DNA of 54,628 bases, taken from contig JAOAJL010000007.1 of the NCBI GenBank assembly GCA_026414185.1, forward strand, positions 1-54,628, in the 5' to 3' direction. The DNA is from Microcaldota archaeon (GTDB lineage Archaea; Micrarchaeota; Micrarchaeia; Anstonellales; Anstonellaceae). Both the position numbers and the translations under genes were made by a program. Under the pieces are notes generated by a model. The model worked only from the letters and a program-made list of their open reading frames with translations, made no database searches and was not told the DNA's origin. Shown here in pieces: positions 7,940-16,600 of this stretch. The stretch's first letter is position 1; each line of letters begins with the position of its first letter.

Positions 7940-8620
7940 TCAGCGGCATAGTCCGACATCGCAATTCATGCTGCAGCAATCACTATTCTGAGTGCATCCT
8001 CTACTTTCCTCTCCGCATTCAGACTGGCACGCTCCATCAACGCAGTAAGTTCCAGAACAGCATGGAAGCGAAAGGCAGGACTGCCAAAGCGGCGCACAGC
8101 TTGGGCCAGACGATGTTGAAGCCGCACAAGGAAAGATGAGCTTTTTTTCTCCTTTCTGGCGATTCTCCATATACTTGTTGCGGTAGTCAAACTCCAAGCT
8201 CATCTCCAAATATTGCCCTCGGTTGCACTCAACAGGGCCCTCCATGTCTATATTTACGATTATTTTTTGCTGCGGGCTAAAGGTAATTGCGGTTGTGCTT
8301 GCCTCGCCTGGACGGCAAAAGGAGCGGCTCACCCCGTTTATCCTGATGCCAGTCAGGGTCAGAGCCTCAATGTCGCTGTTCACCAGCGCCATCTGATAAC
8401 CTCCTCTTCCTGATGTTCCGCATGGCGAATCAGAAGCAAGCGTGAGGCTGTCAAGCACTTTAAACGGTGTTGCCTTCCCGCTCCAGTAAAGCTGGGACTG
8501 CATCAGCGCGGTGTTGCCCGCTGCACCGCTGAAAAACCCAAGAAGCGAGATAGATATCATCGCAACTAATAAAACCGCAGCCAGGAATACGAGATATTCA
8601 AAAGCGCCCTGTGCTTTCAT
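7940..8620 (-). CDS. Class III signal-peptide pilin-like protein with C-terminal cystine-knot modules
   Basis: 226 residues. The N terminus KAQGAFEYLVFLAAVLLVA is a class III (EppA-type) signal sequence: cleavage is expected before Gln, with Glu five residues into the mature protein (Q-G-A-F-E) followed by a hydrophobic helix that assembles into a pilus-like filament. Residues 30-165 are a strand-rich extracellular domain. The last 55 residues hold two or three cysteine clusters of the form C-x5-CC-x3-C-x4-C (for example CTQNSDCCSMNCDVGLC), resembling small inhibitor cystine-knot folds. TATA-like ctataaag at 8643-8650 lies 27 bases upstream of the ATG, so the transcript is probably leaderless. 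The same cysteine module occurs in the membrane protein at 39122. Confidence 0.75.
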   Translation of the reverse strand: MKAQGAFEYLVFLAAVLLVAMISISLLGFFSGAAGNTALMQSQLYWSGKATPFKVLDSLTLASDSPCGTSGRGGYQMALVNSDIEALTLTGIRINGVSRSFCRPGEASTTAITFSPQQKIIVNIDMEGPVECNRGQYLEMSLEFDYRNKYMENRQKGEKKLIFPCAASTSSGPSCAPLWQSCLSLPCCSGTYCVDGACQSECGEESRGCTQNSDCCSMNCDVGLCR

Positions 8621-8719
8621 AGCGATTTCTCACATCTTTTGTCTTTATAGGGCTTTTGCGATTGCCGCTCTTTTTGGGGAAGGGGGGCGCAAAGAAAAGT
8701 AGGGTGTGGGAGGTGAATT

Positions 8720-8806
8720 ATGGCGCCCCCAGTTCCCCAAAAATATTTTTGGTCGCCTTGCTTCATCGCCCCTTGCCGGGACTGCAAGCATGAAGCTATC
8801 TCATAG
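8720..8806 (+). CDS. Possible 28-residue Cys-rich microprotein
   Basis: An ATG frame of 28 codons preceded by a strong ribosome-binding sequence (ggaggtg, six bases before the ATG). The product ends in PCFIAPCRDCKHEAIS, with three Cys and a His in C-x4-C-x2-C-x-H order that could bind a metal. It overlaps the 3' end of the convergent winged-helix gene by 11 bases. Short length makes chance likely, so confidence is low. Confidence 0.3.
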   Translation: MAPPVPQKYFWSPCFIAPCRDCKHEAIS

Positions 8807-9284
8807 TTTTTGCCGCAGAATACAGCACCGCCCTTCCAACCTGCCTCTTTTCAAGCAGGCCCAGCTCAAACATCCTGTTAAGGCGTGCTGATGCGGCGTT
8901 TTTCCCCTTATAGCCAAACCTCCTTCTGACCTCCTCTGCGGAGGCGAATCTTCTTTCCTTTACAAACGCAAGTATCTGCTCATCAACTTCCGGAAGCAAA
9001 ATTTCATCCTGCTGCGCTGCCTGCAATCCTCCTGCCTCAAGTGCGGAGAGCCTCGCCTCAATCTCAGAAAATTTCTGGTCAAGCTTCTCAATCAGGGTTT
9101 TCAGAAGCCTGTTCGTGTTTTCCTTCTCTGTTGCGGCAGTGTGCATAAGAGCGGCAAGAACTATCGGGTCTCGCAGTTTTTCAATATCCCGCTCAAGAGG
9201 CGCAACAATCTCGTTTCTTATCTCCTCAATAGGCTGCCTTCCGGAGCCCTCTCCAACGGATTTATAAGCTTCATCTTTCTTCAT
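8796..9284 (-). CDS. Winged-helix transcriptional regulator with N-terminal coiled coil
   Basis: About 162 residues. Residues 15-95 are helical and charged, with a likely coiled coil (KENTNRLLKTLIEKLDQKF). Residues 100-160 form a winged helix: LAFVKERRFASAEEVRRRF, then NAASARLNRMFELGLLEKR, then a wing VGRAVLYSA. Such proteins bind DNA as dimers. Start ATG 9284 is preferred over the longer frame to 9323. A palindrome lies between the start and its TATA box, which fits autoregulation. It is divergent from the XPF nuclease gene. Confidence 0.7.
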   Translation of the reverse strand: MKKDEAYKSVGEGSGRQPIEEIRNEIVAPLERDIEKLRDPIVLAALMHTAATEKENTNRLLKTLIEKLDQKFSEIEARLSALEAGGLQAAQQDEILLPEVDEQILAFVKERRFASAEEVRRRFGYKGKNAASARLNRMFELGLLEKRQVGRAVLYSAAKTMR

Positions 9285-9327
9285 AGTCTGCCTCGTGCTA
9301 TGCCGGTGCTGAGGAAATGTCACATTG

Positions 9328-9350
9328 TTATCACGACATTGTCATGATAA
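9328..9350. promoter_or_regulatory. Candidate operator palindrome upstream of the winged-helix gene
   Basis: ttatca and tgataa form inverted arms across 11 bases, and the block also carries a repeated cattgt. It lies next to the TATA-like ttatataaa (9351-9359, used on the minus strand), between that box and the start codon at 9284: a typical position for an archaeal repressor site. Confidence 0.45.
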
Positions 9351-9369
9351 GTTATATAAATGCCTATGT

Positions 9370-9384
9370 TTCTCCGTCGGAGAA
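9370..9384. promoter_or_regulatory. Perfect 7-bp inverted repeat in the divergent regulator/XPF spacer
   Basis: ttctccg and cggagaa are separated by a single base. The repeat sits between the two divergent TATA boxes (about 9351 minus, about 9388 plus), so a bound protein could affect both genes. Confidence 0.4.
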
Positions 9385-9451
9385 TCAATATAAAAATTAA
9401 ACACATAAATTCTTTTTTTAAAACATATTTGCAAAACCGCAGGTGTGGGAT

Positions 9452-10102
9452 ATGGGCACGGAAAGAAAGGTCCGCATAGCGGTGGACAGCCGCGAGCCTG
9501 ACGAAATTTGCGATTTTTTGGAAGCCTGCGAGGCTGAAATAGAGCTTCGCTCCCTTGAGCTTGGAGACTACCAGATTTCAGATGAGGCGGTGGTGGAGAG
9601 GAAGACCCGGCAGGACTTTGAGGCTTCAATAATAGACGGGCGGCTGTTTTCCCAGATAGCGGATTTATCAGCCTCGGTCAAGCGCGTGGTGGTCGTGGTG
9701 GAGGGGGAGTCCTCTGTCGGAAGCCGGCTTTCAAAAGCCGCCATTTTAGGAGCCTACTCCTCGCTGATTTTGGACTTTGGCTGCTCGCTTTTTTTCACCC
9801 GCTCGCCACAGGCAACAGCAGAGCTTGTCTACGCCCTCGCATGCCACGAGCAGCTTGCAAGAAAGCGGCTCTTTTCCGTTTTCGCCAAGCGGAAGGCGAT
9901 TTCCGTCGCGCAACAGCAGAGGGCAGTGGTGGAAGCCCTCCCAAATGTCGGCCCAAAGCTCGCAAGGGAGCTTCTTTCCTATTTTGACACCGTGGAAAAC
10001 GTCATCACTGCGCCTGAAAGCGAGCTTGCGCAGGTGGGCAGGCTTGGAAAGAAAAGGGCTGCCGAAATAAGAAAGATTCTCTCAACAAGGTATAAAGAGT
10101 GA
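9452..10102 (+). CDS. XPF/ERCC4-type structure-specific endonuclease
   Basis: 216 residues: an ERCC4 nuclease domain (VRIAVDSREPDEI, then LGDYQIS, then VVERKTRQDFEASIIDGRL) followed by two helix-hairpin-helix motifs (LPNVGPKLARELLSYF and LAQVGRLGKKRAAEI). GDY and ERKT supply the metal ligands, so the active site is intact. Archaeal XPF cleaves 3'-flap and branched DNA in repair and fork restart. It lacks the N-terminal helicase of euryarchaeal Hef and so resembles the short crenarchaeal form in length. ATG 9452 is chosen; a GTG at 9443 is in frame. TATA-like atataaaa lies at about 9388. Confidence 0.9.
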   Translation: MGTERKVRIAVDSREPDEICDFLEACEAEIELRSLELGDYQISDEAVVERKTRQDFEASIIDGRLFSQIADLSASVKRVVVVVEGESSVGSRLSKAAILGAYSSLILDFGCSLFFTRSPQATAELVYALACHEQLARKRLFSVFAKRKAISVAQQQRAVVEALPNVGPKLARELLSYFDTVENVITAPESELAQVGRLGKKRAAEIRKILSTRYKE

Positions 10103-10183
10103 TTGGCAGTGTTCGCTATTTTATCTTTATTCCCACACAAAACACACACCATTATAAGTTTCAGAGTGGAGAAAGAAGGGCTT

Positions 10184-10213
10184 ATGCTAATTTTCGCGCA
10201 AAAACGGTGGTGA
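10184..10213 (+). CDS. Possible 9-codon leader ORF
   Basis: ATG 10184 lies 29 bases after the centre of a TATA-like ttataag (10152-10158), so it could be the leaderless first codon of this transcript. The frame ends in TGA one base before the ATG of the next gene, and the ggtgg inside it could act as that gene's ribosome-binding site. Translational coupling is possible; chance cannot be excluded. Confidence 0.25.
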   Translation: MLIFAQKRW

Positions 10214-10214
10214 A

Positions 10215-10760
10215 ATGGACGAAAAAATAATTAGAATCGTTGCCTCAAAGCTTCGCCAGTATGAGGGCAAGCCCATAAAGCAGGAGGAGCTGCAGTCTAT
10301 CCGGGCGGCAGTCTATTCAGCGACAAAGACGAACAAATTCGCCTCCTTTTCCAACGTCAAAAAATGGGTGAAGGCGGCGCGCAGCATGATCAAAAAGCAG
10401 CAAAAAGCGCAGAAGGGCGCCAAAAAAGAAGGCAAGTCCCACAATAAGAAAGCCCTCGCCCACAGGGAGCCTGCCGAAAAGGAAGAGGGCAAAGTCATAA
10501 GGGAGCCTGCCATCCCCTCTGTCCCAAAAAAGGTTGAAGATTCAGTTAACCTGATAAAGCAGGAAGCCCCACTCCCCCAGCTCGTTCCCGCCGAGGAGGT
10601 TTCGCCTCCAAAGCCGCAGATAGTATTTGACAAAGTCTATCTCCAGTCCATAAAGTTTGAAATCGCCGGGATACGCCAGACAATGGAGCGGGTTTCGCGC
10701 CAGCTTGACAAGCTTGAAAAGGAGCTTTCTTCCCACAGCCAAGAGGCGGAGGAAGGGTAA
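10215..10760 (+). CDS. Lysine-rich protein of unknown function
   Basis: 181 residues. Residues 1-60 look like a small helical domain (IIRIVASKLRQYEGKPIKQ, SNVKKWVKAARSMIKK), residues 60-130 are a disordered Lys/Pro/Glu-rich linker, and residues 145-175 form a helix with heptad spacing (IRQTMERVSRQLDKLEKEL) likely to be a coiled coil. There is no membrane segment. A role in binding nucleic acid or as an adaptor would fit the charge but is not shown. ggtggtgaa just before the ATG is a ribosome-binding candidate. Confidence 0.55.
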   Translation: MDEKIIRIVASKLRQYEGKPIKQEELQSIRAAVYSATKTNKFASFSNVKKWVKAARSMIKKQQKAQKGAKKEGKSHNKKALAHREPAEKEEGKVIREPAIPSVPKKVEDSVNLIKQEAPLPQLVPAEEVSPPKPQIVFDKVYLQSIKFEIAGIRQTMERVSRQLDKLEKELSSHSQEAEEG

Positions 10761-10846
10761 GAAATCACCACACCTCTTTTTCTTGGCGCACGTGCCCTCA
10801 ACCCAATGCTTTTTAAACACTTTTATCGTTATTTTACCACATAAGT

Positions 10847-11578
10847 ATGGCAAGAGGGGAGGCGCAAGATATGCGCAAAACAGCACAACAAAAAGGCGAA
10901 ATTGCAAAAACAAGAAGCCAAGCCGAAGAGAGGAAAATCCGCAAGATGGGGCTTGTGCTGGAGGAGTCCCTGGCTTGGCTGGAAAAAAGCGTAAGCCTGA
11001 AAATGAAGCACCGGGGTGAAAAGACTTACTGGGAGATAGATGGCACTCCTCTCTCAGAGCAGGCAAAGCCGCTTTCGCTGGACCTTGAAGCCCATCTTGA
11101 AGAAAAAGCCCGCAAGGCGAGGGCAGAGGGCCGCAAGCTGCGCCTGCTTGTCTTTGGCATGGGAAGCGGCTCGCCGGATTTGGCGGCTTTTCTTGAGCGC
11201 TATGCGGACTGCGTGGAGTTCCACGGAACAACGCTGCCGCAGGACATATCCATTCTTCCCCCCTATTATATGCAAAAGCACAAGATACACTTCTGCGATG
11301 TTTCAGGCGCAACAGAAGCGCTGGGAAGGATGGGATTTGACATAATCCTGTCGCATTTTTCAACCCACGGGCAAAACCTTCTTGCCATAGACGTCTTTTA
11401 CCGCCTCCTAAAGCCTGGCGGGGAGGCAGTGGTGGTGGTGCCTCGCTTCTCCATAAAAGGCGGCTGGAAGACCATAAGCGAGCTTTGCGAGCCCTTTGAG
11501 CTTCTGGAGCACGCACAGGATGAGCAGGTGCGCGAGGGCAAGCTTGCGGAAGCCTTTCACCTCAGGAAGCCCCTATAG
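10847..11578 (+). CDS. SAM-dependent methyltransferase-like protein
   Basis: 243 residues. After about 95 mostly helical residues comes a class I methyltransferase-like core: LLVFGMGSGSPDLAAFL (motif I position, G-x-G-S-G), CVEFHGTTL, DIILSHFSTH and the post-core RLLKPGGEAVVVVP, all in the expected order. Motif I departs from the usual E/D-x-G-x-G-x-G, so activity should be treated with care. ctttttaaac at 10809-10818 lies about 33 bases before the ATG at 10847, roughly a leaderless layout; ATG 10871 is an alternative start. The substrate is unknown. Confidence 0.65.
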   Translation: MARGEAQDMRKTAQQKGEIAKTRSQAEERKIRKMGLVLEESLAWLEKSVSLKMKHRGEKTYWEIDGTPLSEQAKPLSLDLEAHLEEKARKARAEGRKLRLLVFGMGSGSPDLAAFLERYADCVEFHGTTLPQDISILPPYYMQKHKIHFCDVSGATEALGRMGFDIILSHFSTHGQNLLAIDVFYRLLKPGGEAVVVVPRFSIKGGWKTISELCEPFELLEHAQDEQVREGKLAEAFHLRKPL

Positions 11579-11621
11579 GCGCTTTTTTATTCTTTCTTGC
11601 CGTTTTCAGACTGCGACCAGC

Positions 11622-12584
11622 ATGGGCTTTTCACACAGCCTCGTAATCGGCGGAGTGGAGATTTCCCTTGATGATGCACAGCACGAAGTCTGCTTTGTTT
11701 CGCACGCGCACAGCGACCACACAGGCGCATTCAGGTCCGGCAAAAAAAGGATTGTCGCCTCGGATGAGACATTTGCGCTTTTGGGGCGGCAACCGCAGGG
11801 TTTTTCACTGCCGGGGCTTCGCCTTCACCCAGCGGGACATATGCTTGGCGCAAGGCAGCTTTCCGCAGATTGCGACGGGCAGAAGTTTGTCTACACAGGG
11901 GATTTCTCCCTCCACCAGTCATACACCATCAGCCCCGCTCCCATCCTGGACTGCGACGTTCTCATGATAGACTCCACCTATGCCCTTCCCCATCTGCGCT
12001 TTCCTCCTCACGAGCAAGTGGCGCAGCAGATAGCCTCTTTTGTCAGGAAAAACTCCTCCTCCATCATAGTTTTTGGAGCGTATGCTCGCGGAAAAAGCCA
12101 GGAGCTTGTCCGACTGCTGAATGTTGAATGCGGCGTTGCCCCGCTGGTCGGAAGGGCTTGTGCGGAATGCTGCCGCATATACCGAAAGTTCGGGGTAGGG
12201 CTGGACTTCATAGAAATAGGCACGCAAGAGGCGGAAGAGGCAATGCGCTCCGCATTTGTCGCAATTCTGCCTCCCTCGCAGGTGAATTTTGAGTTTGGCG
12301 CGCGGCTTTCAGAGGCGCACGGAATCCCCGTCAAGACCGCCGTTGCGACCGGCTGGGCGGCAACCATGCGCTTTCCTGTAGATGCCGCCTTTCCGCTTTC
12401 CGACCATGCAGACTTTGACGACACAATGCGCTACATACGCGAATCTGGGGCAAAGAAGATAATCTGCGCAAACTCAGGCGCGCAAGAGGCGGCAAAGCAG
12501 CTGCGCATGCTTGGGCTTGACGCAGTTGCGAAGGGCGAAGATAGGCAAGTCGGGCAGCAGGCGCTTTTGCTTCATGCTGATTAA
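11622..12584 (+). CDS. Metallo-beta-lactamase fold exonuclease-like protein
   Basis: 320 residues in the SNM1/CPSF-like branch of the metallo-beta-lactamase fold. Metal ligands are all visible: SHAHSDHTGAF (motif 2), LHPAGHMLGARQL (motif 3), YTGDFS (motif 4) and, late in the chain, PLSDHADFDD. IDSTYALP and the glycine-containing IIVFGAYARGKSQEL are usual for archaeal members thought to process nucleic acid ends. The frame is open upstream to 11496, but homology begins at MGFSHSLVIGG, so ATG 11622 is taken. The gene follows the methyltransferase gene by 43 bases. Confidence 0.8.
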   Translation: MGFSHSLVIGGVEISLDDAQHEVCFVSHAHSDHTGAFRSGKKRIVASDETFALLGRQPQGFSLPGLRLHPAGHMLGARQLSADCDGQKFVYTGDFSLHQSYTISPAPILDCDVLMIDSTYALPHLRFPPHEQVAQQIASFVRKNSSSIIVFGAYARGKSQELVRLLNVECGVAPLVGRACAECCRIYRKFGVGLDFIEIGTQEAEEAMRSAFVAILPPSQVNFEFGARLSEAHGIPVKTAVATGWAATMRFPVDAAFPLSDHADFDDTMRYIRESGAKKIICANSGAQEAAKQLRMLGLDAVAKGEDRQVGQQALLLHAD

Positions 12585-12608
12585 CAAAGCAAAAGGAGGT
12601 TGGTTTTG

Positions 12609-12920
12609 ATGGCAAGGCAAAAGCCGAAGGACGAGGTTCTCGGCGAGATAAAGGGCAGAGTGCCCCTATACAAAGACGGGCTTGACGTCTCAGGCGAGAT
12701 AATCCTCTGCGAGGAAGGGCTGATTGTGCACTGTGACGGAAACACCATAAAAGCGCCATTCCGCTATGTGACCATGTTTGAAAAATCAGGCGAGCTTCCG
12801 CTTGGAAAGGTAAGCGCGGAGATGGACGTCTATGACCAGTCAGGCAACAAGTATTACTTCCACTTCGCCCTATCAGACACCCACTACAACACCATCAGAA
12901 GGGCTCTTGGCAAGGATTAG
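12609..12920 (+). CDS. Small conserved-looking protein of unknown function
   Basis: 103 residues, strand-rich, with a C-terminal helix (TIRRALGKD); the alternation of strands resembles a PH-like or small beta-barrel fold, but I do not recognise a family. aaaggaggt at 12592-12600 is a near-perfect ribosome-binding site eight bases before ATG 12609. Its closeness to the nuclease gene (24 bases) suggests co-transcription. Confidence 0.6.
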   Translation: MARQKPKDEVLGEIKGRVPLYKDGLDVSGEIILCEEGLIVHCDGNTIKAPFRYVTMFEKSGELPLGKVSAEMDVYDQSGNKYYFHFALSDTHYNTIRRALGKD

Positions 12921-12980
12921 CCGCGCAAAGCAGGCGCTGCATGGAATGTGTTATATAGCTTATCTGAGCAATGTGGTAAC

Positions 12981-13553
12981 ATGGGGCGTCCATCCAAGCA
13001 AAGGCAAGCCAGCCGTTACTCTGCCAGCTGCCTGAGGGCGCAGGCGGCGATGGAATATCTTGTCACCTACGGCTGGGCGCTGCTTGCCCTCCTTTTTGTG
13101 ATTGCCGTCCTAATAAGTTCGGGCGCCTTCTCGCCAAGCGGATTTTCTGTGCAGGAGTGCACTTTCCAGCCCGACCTGCCATGCTCCTCATTCATCATCT
13201 ACAACACAGAGGGCGTGCCGGACACAACCACCGTTGAGTTCACGCTAACCAACAACCTCGGCTTTCCAATAAACATAACCAGCGTCACCTATACTGCCGT
13301 AAATATGGGCAAGGAGGGAAAGCAGCAATACAGCAGCAGCGGTTTTCCCGCAACAACGGTAATGCCGGGGCAGAAGATTGGCTTCTTCCAGCAATTCAAA
13401 GGCCAAAAGCAGCCTTCAAGCCGGGAGTTTAAGTCCATCACCGTGACAATAACCTATGTCAATTGCAAGACAAGCCCCTGCGCAGGCAGATATACCACCT
13501 CGGGAAGAATCTCCAGCATCGTAGAAACAAAGCGCAGCAGCCTGCCCTCCTAA
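12981..13553 (+). CDS. Class III signal-peptide pilin-like protein
   Basis: 190 residues. A polar leader ends in LRAQAAMEYLVTYGWALL, the archetypal class III cleavage site (before Gln, Glu at mature position +5) followed by a hydrophobic pilin helix of about 20 residues. The mature domain is strand-rich, with Cys pairs (VQECTFQPDLPC; VNCKTSPC), and ends in a basic tail. It should be processed by an EppA-like peptidase and form an extracellular filament. TATA-like gttatatag at 12950-12958 lies 27 bases before ATG 12981, which fixes the start as leaderless; the frame is open to 12948. Confidence 0.8.
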   Translation: MGRPSKQRQASRYSASCLRAQAAMEYLVTYGWALLALLFVIAVLISSGAFSPSGFSVQECTFQPDLPCSSFIIYNTEGVPDTTTVEFTLTNNLGFPINITSVTYTAVNMGKEGKQQYSSSGFPATTVMPGQKIGFFQQFKGQKQPSSREFKSITVTITYVNCKTSPCAGRYTTSGRISSIVETKRSSLPS

Positions 13554-13663
13554 TTCCCCCCAGCTTCGTTGCGCTTCTCCTTCTCTGCCCGCCCCAATCA
13601 CTTATTTAAATTATACCGCAGTATTTTGCGCAAGGCGACCGACCAGAGAATGCAAGTGAGCAG

Positions 13664-16600
13664 ATGGTTTATCTCAAAGGCTTGAAATTCCGCGGCTTCA
13701 AGTCATTCAGGCGTGCGGAAGCAACATTCCCAAAAGGCTTCGTCTGCCTAGCAGGCCCTAATGGGAGCGGGAAAAGCAACGTCACAGACGGCATACGCTT
13801 TGCCCTGGGCGAGGGCTCTCTCAAGGCGTTGCGGGCAAAGCGCGTTTCCGAGCTTATCAATACATCCTGCAAATACGCAGAAGTCACCCTCTACATAGAC
13901 GGCGAGCAGCAATACGAGATAAAGCGCGCGATAAACGCAGAGGGCAAGACCCTCTACCGCATAAACGGCAGGCGCTCCACGCGCACCCTTGTGATGGAGG
14001 AGCTGCGCCGCTACGGGATTGAAGCCGGCAGCCACAACATCATAGCGCAAGGGCAGGTTCAGAAGATAATAGACATGTCCGCAAAGGAGCGCAGGCAGAT
14101 AATAGATTCGGTCGCAGGCATAGCCGAGTTTGACGCAAAAAAGGAGGAGGCAATCCGCGAGCTTCAGAAGGTTGAGCAGAAGATAACCGAAGCTTCAATA
14201 GTGCTTTCCGAGCGGCAGATACGCCTCTCCGAGCTTGAAGGAGAAAAGGACAGCGCTCTTGCCTACATCTCCGCGCAGGAAAATTTCAGGCGCGCGACCG
14301 CTTCAATAGCGAACATGGAGCACTCCAAGCTCTCAAAGTCATTTGCAGAAATCGTGCAGAAGCACAGCGCCGCAAAGGCGGAAATAGAGGCGCTTTCCAA
14401 GCAGTCGTCGGTGCTTGAAGCCCGCATAGCCGAGCTTGATTCGCAAAAGCAGCAGGTCGTGGCAAAGATGGGCTCCTCCTCCGCGCGGGAAGCCGCCATG
14501 CGCGAGATAGAGGAGCTGAAAGTGAAGATAGGGGCGGACAGCGCGACGCTCAACGAGAAGAGAAAGGACTTGCCGCGGCTTGAGGCGTCCTCCAAGACTC
14601 TCCTTGCGCAGATTGAAGCGCTGAAAAAATCCCAAAAGGAGGTCTCCGCCACAATTTCATCTTTGAGCTCGGAGATTTCCTCCCTCTCCAAAAAGATATC
14701 CGAATACGAGCGGAAAAGCGGGGCAAAGAGCGAGTCGGCGGCAGCCGAAGTTTCAAGGAAGCTTGAGTTTTTGGCTGAAAAAATCGTTTCGCTCAAGGAG
14801 CAGAAAGCATCATGCGAAAGCCGCCTTGCCTCTGCGGAGCGGATGATGCAGATGAAGCGGGAGGAGAAAGAGAGGCTTTCGCAGGCAATCGGCAATATGG
14901 AAGAGGGCAGGTTTTCAGGGGAGAGGGCGGTGCTGGAGAAGGAGATAGCCTCCCTCCAGACCCAGCTTGAATCGCTTTTTGAGCGCGAGCGCGAGCTGAA
15001 CAGGAGCCTCCCAGACATGGACAGGCGCCTTCTCTCCCTAAAGGAAAAAGCCGCCGCGCTGCGCGCGTCAATCGCGCCTTCAGCCGCAAGCCTTGCGATA
15101 AAGGCGGTTGAAGAGATGAAGAGAGAGGGGATGCGCGGCATATACGGGACCGTCTCCTCGCTTGTTTCGTGCGTCCAAAAATACGCATCCGCAGCGGAGG
15201 CTGCCGCATGCAACCGCCTCTCATACATAGTGGTTGATTCCACCGACACCGCGATAAGGGTCATAGAAAGGCTAAAGGAGCAGAAAGCCGGCAGGTGCAC
15301 CTTTATCCCCCTTGACATCCCAAAGCCGCAGGCGCAGGAGCCAGCCCCTTCCGCCTCCGGCTGCCTGGGGGCTCTGATAGACTTCGTGAAGTTTGACCCA
15401 GCCTTCAAGCGCGCGATGGAATATGTGTTTTCCGACACCCTGCTTTTTGACAGCGTGCAGAATGCGAAGAAGCATGTCGGACGGGCAAGGCTGGTGACTG
15501 TTGAAGGCGAGCTTATTGAGCGCTCCGGGGTAATAACCGGCGGCTGGCAGAAGGGCTCGCTTCTTTCCCGCTCCGCCCTTGAAAAGGCGGAAGCTGAAGC
15601 CGCCGAGCTTGAGCAGAAGCGAAGGGAGCTTTACGCAACCCTCTATTCAATCCGAGACGAGATGTCTGCCAAAAGGAAGGAGAAGGCGGAGGCTGAAGTG
15701 AAGCTTCGCGGCTTGGAGATAGAGCAAAAAAGCATTGAGGAGAGGAAGGCAGGGGCTAAAAAGACGCTGGAAGAGATAAAGAAGATAGAAGCAGAGCTTT
15801 CAGCCCTCTTTCAGGAGAGGGAAAGCCTCAAAAAATTCCTCGCCGGGCTATCCGCAGAGCTTTCCTCCTCCGTTTCGCAGCACGACTCCCTCAAAGGCGA
15901 GCTTTCGCGCATCGCATCGCTTGAAAAGAGCCAGGATGAGGAGTCCCAAAAAGCGCTCCGCGAGCTTTCCTCCCGCCGCTCCTCGCTTGAGGCGCAGCTT
16001 GAGGCAAAAAAGTCGGAGCTTTCCTCCCTTGCCTCCCAGCAGGCTGAAAAGGAGCGCCAGCTAGCCGAGCTTTCCGCCAGCATCGGCGAGTGCAGAAGGG
16101 AGATTGCAGAACTTGCATCTGCCCTTTCCAGCGCGCAGGCGTTGCAGAAGGAAAAGGAAGAAAAACTCTCTGAGATGAGCGCCTCTTCCCAGAAGCTGTT
16201 TGCGAAGATGAAGGAGCTTGATGCGCAGATTAAGGAAGTCGCAGACCAGCTTGCCAAGCTCAAGCTTGAGGCAGACAGGAAAAACCGCGAGATGACTGAG
16301 CTTGAGATAAAGCGCCAGACAACAGAAACCCGCCTTGCAGACTTGAAAGCCGCCCTGGAGCAATACGCCGGCGTCCCCCTCATAGACGCATCAAAGGCTG
16401 AGCTTGAGGAACTGGCGGCAAAAAGCGAAGCCACCATGAATTCTCTTGGCATGGTGAACCTGCGCGCACCCGAGCTATATGAGGAGAAGCGCAGGGAAAT
16501 AGAGGAAATCCGCTCGCGCGTTTCGTCCCTTGATTCAGAAAAGAAGGCGGTTTTTGCGATGATGGATGAAATAGAGGGCAAAAAGCGCGCGATTTTCCTC

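Noticed and set aside
10542-11516. Minus-strand 324-codon frame opposite the methyltransferase-like gene
   Set aside because: The composition is low-complexity Arg/Pro/Leu/Ser and it covers two plus-strand genes with promoters.
14263-15438. Minus-strand 391-codon frame inside smc
   Set aside because: Ser/Ala/Arg-rich antisense of coiled-coil codons; smc is unmistakable on the other strand.
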